A DNA stretch of 29,354 bases from Isoetes engelmannii (lineage: Eukaryota; Streptophyta; Lycopodiopsida; Isoetales; Isoetaceae), in contig JAANSK020013356.1 of NCBI GenBank assembly GCA_011763485.2, positions 1 through 29,354 of the forward strand, in the 5' to 3' direction. Below the pieces are notes generated by a model. That model was not told the origin of the DNA, did not search any database, and was given only the letters and a program-made list of their open reading frames with translations. This document shows positions 9,721-18,400 of the stretch, one piece after another; the stretch's first letter is position 1; each line of letters opens with the position of its first letter. Position numbers and translations under genes: made by a program.

Positions 9721-11740
9721 CAATCATTGAATTTCCATTGCAATTTGGAACCAAATATGTCATAGCCTTCTAAAACATTGTATATTATCGTAAACATTTA
9801 ATATTCACTACATATGTTTTGGCAAGTCGTTGCTTGATTCAACATCTGGATTACTCTTTGCCGTGGACGTGCACATCTCCAATGTCAGTGGCCCCATATC
9901 AATGCAGCTACACTCTTCATTTTCAAAGGCTCATGGTGAGATGCTGCATTCCTTGCAGTAGGAGTCTTTTTAGCAGTATTAGGAAACTCCCTCTCATGAC
10001 CGAGGGTACTTTCTGCAGCCCTCTCTTTCTAAAACGAAAATCTTGTGTTTGCACACAAAGAAAAAAAAACATAAAAAACCGATGGTAGGCAAACAACTAC
10101 CATGTTTAGTCTGGACTTTGCAATATTCACTGCACATGCTTGGCTAGATGAGTTATATATATGATACTATCCCCTCGTGAAGAGTCTTGACTTGATTAAG
10201 ATGGGGCAATTTTTGCTATTGCAGTGGCATTTTCCATCACAGCGAGGAAGAAGAAGATGTCGATCTGAGCATGGCTCGAGCTACACTGCATTTTAGGTTA
10301 AAACACGATGAAGACGAACAACAAAACTCTGCTTTAGGTTTAAACATGATGAAGCAAAGATGGCGATGGTATTTGGAGAAGGCAAAAGGATAACCTCCCT
10401 CCTTCGTTGGTATTTTCGAGCTGACTTTTGCAATCTGCGAAGGCATTTGCCAGTTGGTACAATTATAATGCTAACTATTACTCTTACGCGATTTACAAAT
10501 TAAGAAGCTACCGCAACTCCTAACAAGGCATCCGTGGCAGCAATGACAACAACACATATGATTCAGTATTTGTGGCAGCAGTGCCAAGGAGTACACATGA
10601 TAAATCCGACAACAAAAATGCATAGTGAAAATCTTAGAGTAGACCTAGGCTTCACAATGAACCCCGAAACTATGTGAGGCACAGAAGGAAGTACTCTGAA
10701 ACATATCAAAAAAATACATACATGGGTTAAGCCATGGTGAAAAAAGGCTAGAAGAGAGAAACTCTGTGGGCGTGCTCTAAATACATACTATATGCCACGA
10801 GCTAAATGTATACCACAAATCATATACGAACCATTGTAAATTAGCCCTATGAATATACGTTTTGCGCGACAAACCATTTTTTATGATATTTTAATGACCT
10901 TGCGAATGCTCGTTAAAAGAAATTTAGTAAGTTTGGCTATTGGGATTACATGAACATAGAATAATCCGATATTCCCTCCCTCGTTCCAGTTTTGAAGCAA
11001 AAACTAAAGGTTTAAATACCTTACAAGATTATATGGCCCACATAAGAGAGCGATAGACGTAGAAAGAGCATGTGCATAGCCATGAGAATCGATTATTGTA
11101 CACTAGGAAACAAAAACATAAGAGAGGAAGTCAAATATCCCTTTATGCATTACCCACAACATTCTATATTTATGGAAATGGATCTCTAGAAATTGACCAA
11201 CTCCTTTCTGCCACATGGCATTATAATTGGGAATGTGGTCATCCCCTTTAGGTCAATGGGGCAAGCATTTTCAGCAGAGAGGATCTACTGTTTGTGAGTT
11301 GGAGCATAAGTTGCAATACTGCTATGGTGAATTTCCATACTTTCTTTGACTACAGGAACACGTTTATGTAGGCATTTGCACTTATCATTAAGCATTGATT
11401 CAAGTATAAAACTTTTGTTTTCTTTGAACTTATGGCCAGCTTCACCCTTGAAACTTAGAATAATTAATAGTCAATATCATATCCTTCTTGTCGGTCCTGT
11501 CGGGGGCTACAGGAAGTACCTGATTTAACCAATGTACAAAAAATGGCAAGGAGGGAGCCATTTAATCCAGGCAGTTCATAGCAGCTTCTGGGAAAACTGT
11601 GCAGGTGAATTGCATATTGGAGAGGGTGTTGCCATGTTAGAGGATTTAGTGCAAAATGACAAATATTTGTGGGACTTCCTATTCTATTGGGGTAGGTCGA
11701 ATTGGGCCTTTGGGATGAGATTTTGCTGCCAAAGGTAAAT
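9721..11740. other. Gene-poor intergenic region
   Basis: About 2 kb with no recognisable gene. Short open stretches (9819-10088, 11346-11528, 11532-11738) have no known motifs. A-rich runs near 10060-10080 could be the poly(A) end of the upstream LINE fragment, but this is uncertain. A 22-bp imperfect repeat near 10300 is listed separately. Confidence 0.4.
10292..10354. repeat. 22-bp direct repeat, two diverged copies
   Basis: TTTAGGTTAAAACACGATGA with AG after it (10292-10313) and TTTAGGTTTAAACATGATGA with AG after it (10333-10354) match at 20 of 22 bases with a 41-bp period. The second copy is close to the CTTTAGGTTTAAAC type of plant spacer. No function is evident. Confidence 0.7.
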
Positions 11741-11754
11741 AAAAGAAGGAATGA

Positions 11755-11877
11755 TCAAAGTAAAAAAGAAAAAGGCTTCAAAAAAGGAAAAAAGAAAAAA
11801 AAAGATTAATTAAATAAGGAAACGAGAAAAAAAAAAAAACAAGCGAAAAAAAAGCGGAGAGAAAAATAAAAAGGGGC
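11755..11877 (+). promoter_or_regulatory. Long A-rich tract upstream of ATXR3
   Basis: About 120 bp are almost pure A with scattered G on the + strand, including a run of 14 A near 11827-11840. It ends abruptly in GGGGCCCA, followed by the pyrimidine-rich promoter region of the gene. Such poly(dA:dT) tracts are known to disfavour nucleosomes, so it may keep the promoter open. It could equally be the poly(A) end of a retroposed element. Confidence 0.5.
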
Positions 11878-11900
11878 CCAATACTTTTAACGAGACGGAG

Positions 11901-12057
11901 CTTTCCCCTTCTTTTCCTTCGCCAAAACATAAGTAGTTCATGTTTCGTGCTTCCTCTTCATACCGGACCTGGTCGCCATAGCTGGTTCCGACGGATTTGC
12001 TCAATTGCCCAGCCCAGCCTTTGCCCCTGCTCCACCCCCCTCCTTTCCTCTCTAGCA
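11901..12057 (+). promoter_or_regulatory. Putative TATA-less core promoter of ATXR3 with Y patches
   Basis: No TATA box is seen in front of the gene. Instead there are two pyrimidine-rich patches on the coding strand: CTTTCCCCTTCTTTTCCTTC at 11901-11920, and the C/T run ending in TTTCCTCTCTAG near 12030-12055. Y patches of this kind are a plant core promoter element and are common in broadly expressed genes. The transcription start is not visible and is inferred to lie between about 11920 and 12050. Confidence 0.4.
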
Positions 12058-12114
12058 ATGGCAGCCCGTCCGCCGGATCAAGTTTCTAGGTCTCATGGTG
12101 CCAGTGCGGGTTGA
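12058..12114 (+). CDS. Upstream ORF of 18 codons in the ATXR3 leader
   Basis: ATG at 12058-12060 in a good context (AGCAATGGCA) opens the peptide MAARPPDQVSRSHGASAG and stops with TGA at 12112-12114. It lies about 300 bases upstream of the proposed ATXR3 start codon and ends before it. If the transcript starts upstream of it, it could lower translation of the main ORF. Whether the leader is unspliced here is not known. Confidence 0.35.
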   Translation: MAARPPDQVSRSHGASAG

Positions 12115-12132
12115 GCACCCCTCTCCGCAATT

Positions 12133-12168
12133 AAGGACTTGCCAGAACTTAAGATTCCGCAAGTCCTT
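12133..12168 (+). promoter_or_regulatory. Hairpin in the presumed ATXR3 5' leader
   Basis: AAGGACTTGC (12133-12142) and GCAAGTCCTT (12159-12168) are perfect inverted repeats of 10 bp separated by 16 bases. It lies directly downstream of the 18-codon upstream ORF. In RNA it would form a stable stem-loop; in DNA it could be a dyad binding site. No factor is known to me for this sequence. Confidence 0.55.
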
Positions 12169-12409
12169 TACCTAGAGCTGCAATATGCCCATGTTTCTGC
12201 TTTTCATAGCCTTGCTTGTATGGCCGTAGTTGCCCATAGGGATGAAGAGGATGAGGTGCTTTCTGGCGATGGCTGGCGGTTTAGGTTAGCATATATATGC
12301 ATGTAGAGCGTCGCCGTTTCTAGGTAGTGCCATGTTAGGGCGTCAAAGGCTCAGGTGCTTGAGGGAATCGCTTCCTGGTTGCCTAATATGATTTGTTGGA
12401 CAGGAAACA

Positions 12410-15400
12410 ATGATGGCCGAAGTTGCCCTTTCAGGTTGAGCTCTAGTTTCGCCTTGTTATGTTGCGTGTCTGGCATATCAGTTTGTAGTGTGGGGAGGTG
12501 TTTCTGTGTAATTGGATTGGTTTATATATGCAGGAATTCAACGTGATCCTGAAGGTTATAGAGATCGATTGTTTTTGATGTTATTGTTTGCCAGGATTTT
12601 TTTTCTAATTTTTTTTAATCTTTCTGGATGCACATTTTATGTAATGCTCTTTGAAGCTTGAACAATTAGCTGTTTTTGATGCAGCTATCAAGCGATTACA
12701 TCAAAATTTTATTTTGAGTTAATTATTCTTCTTTTGCAGCTGCTGGGAAGTTACCAAGCTTGTCAGCCTGCAGACAGGAGTGGGCTTACAAAAGCGGAAT
12801 TAAGTTTGGAGATTTCAACATGGAGTGTTCTGTTGAACACAAGGAAGTTATATCCATTTGCCAGAGTGTTTCTCTGGCATCATCTGAGAGGAATTTGAAA
12901 AATGTTTCCTTTCAACACAAATCTGGTTCAGAACAACAAGATACTGAAAATGACAAGCTGCATTTGGACTCCTCAGATGCAGGTTCTATTGTGATTGTCC
13001 CCACACACATTGTGTACGCAGACTGTCCTAATAAGACCACCCCTTTACCAGGAAATTTGCCTGGTCCTATAAAAGATGCAAATCCATTGCCTGAGGATGA
13101 AATTTGTGCCCCAGGTCCGAAAGCAGACATGGATGATGAACACACTCCTGATGCCAAAACAACTGATGCAAGGGTTGGAGCTCCACTATCAGAATGCAGA
13201 TCAGAGGGAAGTAGGCGGGTGTCAAGGTGGGACCGAAGTCCGGCAAGTGAAATTTCAACACGCACTTTTGCAAGTGAAACCCCGGCACAGTGGATAGCAG
13301 GAGAGCCTTCCACTACTTTGGCACCTCACAGGTTGAAGGATGGCTTTAATGCTGAGACAAGTGAGAGAAAGTCTCCCAATGAAGAACTGGAGAACCATCT
13401 GATGCATAATGCTGAATACAACCACAGGGAATCTTCAAAACAGTGGGATTTTTCATTCCAGAAAGGACGAGATCGAAGTGCTGACAGGAGGTATAGAAGG
13501 CTATATGATGATCGAGATAATGTTTCTAGTAGAGTTATCCGGAAAGGCAGTTATCGTGATGATTCTCAAGGAAAAGGATCAGATAGATATTACAGCAGAA
13601 ATTCATATGAAAGAAGTGCATGTAGGTCACAAGATCGTCGAAATGAAGGCTCTGGCTATGCTGGTCGGAATGGTTACACAAGACGATCTGATCATTCTCG
13701 TAGACAGCATGATGGTAGAAACAACCATGATCATGAGTATTCTGAAAGGGATAGAAGGTACAGAAGGCACTCCTCGGAGCAGCGTTCAGAGGAACATAAT
13801 TCCAGTGGCCAGAAGGTGCACTACAACGACGACTCAAAGTCACATAAAATTCCTGAAGAACCAAAGGACTTGAATCAAGAAATAGCTCCGGCCAATGCGG
13901 TTGAGGTTGCTGCAGAGTCTGCTGATCAAGGCGTAGAAGACACATCTCTAGATAATGAGGAAGGCCAGTTGTTTGATGGACCATCACAAGATTTTAGTGG
14001 ATGGATATATTACGATCTGGATGGGAATTGTCAAGGGCCAATGGATCTAGATTATTTGCAGTACTTGTATGAAACTGTGACTTTACAAAATGATCACTTG
14101 GTCAATCGTTTGGGAACAAATGAATGGATCACTTTGGAGTCTGTGGTGAGGTCATTAACCTCTGGTCAATTTTCTCACACTTTGAATAATTCTGCTTATC
14201 AATTTGGGAATGAGAGTTTTTTCAATGCGTCATCAAACTGTGATTCTAAGGAAGCTATTTCCTTGGAACGGCATGAGGCACATTTTAAAATGAAGCAAGA
14301 GACTAGTTCTTCTTGTCAAGATGTCTCTATGACTGCCTTCTCCTCTAAGGATTTACTTATTGATGAGAGAGTTGAAAACCTTATGCAAAGTTACGCATTG
14401 GTCCCTGGAAAAGAGAAAGATATAGTAAATGGTATGGTGCTGATTTCCCTGTTTTTATCAGCTTTTCTTTTACATCATTGTTGAATGAAATCAGGGTTCT
14501 AGCTCCTGATACATTACACTTCTTTTATTGCAGAGGCATTGATGGTTGCAGGACACTCAAATACTAAAGAAGAAGGTATAGAGATTACACAACTGGTGTG
14601 TTGGCATTGTTTGTTTTAGACTGACAAGGTTCATCGTTTACAGATACATTTCGTCCTTGGAGATATGGTGAATTGAGGATTAAAGAAGATGGATTTGAGG
14701 TCCTAGGCATAGATATAGATCCAACGCATGCAAATGCAGAAAGGCCAACACTGACAGATGAATGGAGACATAATATGTTGTCTTACGGCGATGTCTATAG
14801 TGCAGAAGGTACATGGAGGTGGACTTCAAGAGGTGGAGATTGGAAGCTTGTTCAGTTTGACAATTTATATGGTACATTTGAAATGAACACTGGCCATGAG
14901 AAAGGCATGTGTAGAAAGCTTGTTTTGAATGAAGGGCACCCTCTTTGTGATTTCATGCAGTTGAATTCGGTGGACCCACGGAAGCATTTTATAGAATCCA
15001 GCTTACAATCTGAGAAAATGACTTTTGTGCCGCCTCGCTGGGCTAGTAAAGCTCAGAGCGTCAGAAATATTTTTTATCCAGCATCCAAGCTACAGAATTT
15101 CAAAATGTTTCAGACTGATGTATTGGCAAAACCTCAGAAGGCACCCAAATCAAACAACAAATCCATGTCAAACATGGGGAAGTATCTAGCTTCGAATAAA
15201 TCAGCAATGCTTTCTGGCAAACTTAAGTGTCACCCCAGGAAAGTTACACAAATTCCCTTAAAAGACCACATTGTGCTGTCTACTCATGGAAATGACAGCG
15301 TTATTGAGCAGCTAACTGGAAAACCCATGAAGAGCCATGAACAAGATGCAAAGGGGGTTGTTTGTCATCCAAAGGAGTCAGCATTTCAAGTAGATGTTCC

Positions 15401-18400
15401 ACTTTCTGAAGTACGTGGAAAGCATGTAGGCCAATCTCCAATTATTCATGATCTGGGCTGTTCTGGATCCATGTTAGAGCCTGTAGCACATCACGAGGAG
15501 GAGCTTCAACCAAAGGAGCAAATGATGCCCATCTCAACTAATGATGCGGAGGCGTTGAAGGAGAATGCTAATATTGCTGACATCCAGGATCTTTATAAGT
15601 CCTCTATGAGCTTTGCATGTGCAACGCTTCAGGAGTACGTTATGAAACATTATAAGAATCAGGTAATTCCTGCTACACTAACTGATCTCTTGGACGCGTG
15701 GCTCAATGGGAAGAAGTACAATACTGGTCCAACCATTGATTCCACTGTAGCCCATTCTAGCACATTAGTACCTCATGGGAAGCCAATAGTCAATACGAAA
15801 CATCATAAGGTTGAGGATGTACCAGTTGGAGCGAAGCGTGATTCAGGATCGCAGAGTCATGGTGTTCGACCTGTATCAACGAACTCTTCTAAAAGAGTAG
15901 TTAAACATGTCGGAATTAATGATGATGAGAAATTGAAGTGTCAGAAAAAGCGACGGCTTGAACAGAGATTTAATAGTCAAGCATTACCCCAGGGTTGTAA
16001 AATGACATACTCAGACAATGGTGAAAGTGCTCCCGTGCCCATGGAAGTGGATACTGTTCTCAATGCTGAATGTGGTGACAAACCAATTGCCCCCTCCAAA
16101 ACATCATCTTGGGGAAATTTGGAGAAAAAAATTATTATGTCATTCTGTCAGTCCTTCCAAGGGGACTTGAAATCTATTCTTGCCACACTAGCGACATGCC
16201 GGGCGTGGCATGTTGCAGTAAGGGAATTTTTATGCAAGAAGGTCGAGTTTCTTGACTGTAGTTCCTTGAATGCTCGGATTCAAGATAGAGCTTTGGAAGC
16301 TGTACAAGTGAGTCTTCTAGGTCATTTTGCATTAGTATTATTGTCTTTCTCATCGTTGTTGTTTGTGGCATTTACAGGTTTTGTTAGGTTCACAGTGTAA
16401 GGTTATTATACTGAATGGATGTACATTATTAAGCCCAGAAGGAATTACTCGCTTTCTTCAGCGCTGTCCATTTATCATATTTGTGGAGGTAAGGGGGTGT
16501 TCTCATTTGAGAGAATTAAAGTCCAAATTTTTAAATGTCAAGTGGAGTTTTGACGAGGGTGCCGATGAATCTGTTGCTTCTGAGAGCGCTCTTTCTGTCA
16601 ATAAGGTGGTACGTTGTAAAATGAAGGGAAATGATGCACATGCTAGGATTTCAGGAATTAAAAAACTTAGGCTGTTAGACAGCGAAGAGAATCATGCTGA
16701 ACTGGCAGAGCAGATGGACCTAGATGCTGCTGATAGTACTGGCACTGAGCATGAAGTGGAATCAATTCTTCAACACGATGATGTGAAACAATTTAAATTG
16801 CATACTTGTGCTACATCTTCCAAGGATGCTTCAGAAAATGAGGGAACAAGGCCATTCAAACGTGGAGCTAATAATACTACATTTTCCCAATCAAGTAGCA
16901 AGAAGGTGAAAACTTCCACCTCGAAGAAGTTATTGAAGCCAACAATAATACAGAGGCCTTCTCATGCAATAATAAACTGTCAACGCATGCGGATTGGTAA
17001 GACTGGCTCGGTGAAGATCAGGGACGAGTTGCCAATTGAATCACAAAGCTTCCTTCATAAGAAGTTCGGTAACATTCTGAAGGTGCTTATAAGTCATGAT
17101 AAGAAGTCATTGTTAAAGGTATGTGCCTTTGTCCCTTTACTTTGCTTATTATTATTATTGAAATCTGAACATGTGTATATGGACATCTGGGCAGCGTCAT
17201 GCTGAGTCGGAGAAGAGTATGAACATTGCCATTATTGAACGTAGACTGGAGGAAGGTTCGTATTCAGCTGGCAAAAATGGTTTTGGCGCTTTTCAGACTG
17301 ACGTTTTTAAAATACTGAGGCGGTTGTTAAGGTGGGTCTCCACCGGTCCTGCATAAAGAGTTTATGTATGGTGTTTTTATCATATATGAATATAATGTAC
17401 AACCTTTTCTTTGCAGTTCTACAGCAAATACACCAGAGTACCCTTTTGCGAAAGATCTTTTCAGAGTTGGAATTAATATTTTTGTGAAATTTAAGGAGAC
17501 TTATTTTCCTACCAACTTTAATAATAGGATAGTGCAGAAGCCCTCAAGCAAGAAGCAGCATGGAAAAGTCAAGGGTCAGAAGTCTGATAATGCAGCAATG
17601 CGGAAAGGATTGGGGAACAATATTCAGAAAGGAAAATGTGTATCTGGAAAGAAGCGGAGAGGCTTAGATGAAACACATTGGTCAGATTCTGAAACAGAAA
17701 CATCCGAGGACGTAGGCGAACGTGAAAACGATGGGCTAAATGGGTCCGATACAGAGATGGAAAGTGGGTCAGAGGGGTTCAATTGTGTATTTGAGAACGA
17801 TGACATTGGTGAAATGCTGGAGTTTGGGTCTCGGGAGTGGGGTGCAAGAATGACCAAAGCATCCATGGTTCCCCCCATTACACGGAAGTACACAGTGATT
17901 GATGACTACTGTATTGTCATAGGTGAAGATCTGGTAAGGAGGAAGATGAGGGTAGAGCTACCAGATGACTATGAGGAAAAGCTCAAGGTAGCAAGAGAAG
18001 AAAAGGGCTGTGAGTACAGCCATTTGGATGTTCCTGAGATTAAAGATTATAGGCCTCGTAAAAAATTGGGCGATGAAGTGATTGAGCAAGAGGTCTATGG
18101 AATTGAACCATACACGCATAACCTACTGTTGGATACAATGCCTGATGACACACCTATTACAGACCTGCTGAAGCAACAGTTTATTGAAGATGTCAGTATC
18201 TTTTGGTCATGTTTCTATGTAGCTCTACTGCTGACCAACTAAGATTTGTTTTCGTTCTTTTCTTTATACAGAAGCTACTTTGTGCTCTAAATAAGGAGGT
18301 TAAGCATTATACGGGAAGTAAGGCCCCTATGGAGCACTCATTGGAGTCAGTTGTACAGAGAATCCATGAAGATGCAAAGGAGTCACAAAATATGGACCTA

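Noticed and set aside
9805-10145. Possible 310-bp duplication marked by AATATTCACT followed by ACAT in two places
   Set aside because: Only about 25 bases match around each site and the flanks do not align.
12912-13313. Minus-strand ORF of 133 codons over ATXR3 exon 2
   Set aside because: It lies wholly inside a confirmed coding exon, has no motif, and is best explained as the antisense shadow of that exon.
13409-13873. Second-frame + strand ORF of 154 codons inside ATXR3 exon 2
   Set aside because: It is an out-of-frame reading of the Arg/Asp-rich coding stretch, with the Met/Ile/Glu-rich composition expected from that shift.
14432-14484. Exon 2 of ATXR3 continuing to the stop at 14482-14484 as a short protein
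   Set aside because: The donor G|GTATGG at 14431/14432 and the in-phase exon 3 restore the long reading frame; the extra hydrophobic residues are intron read-through.
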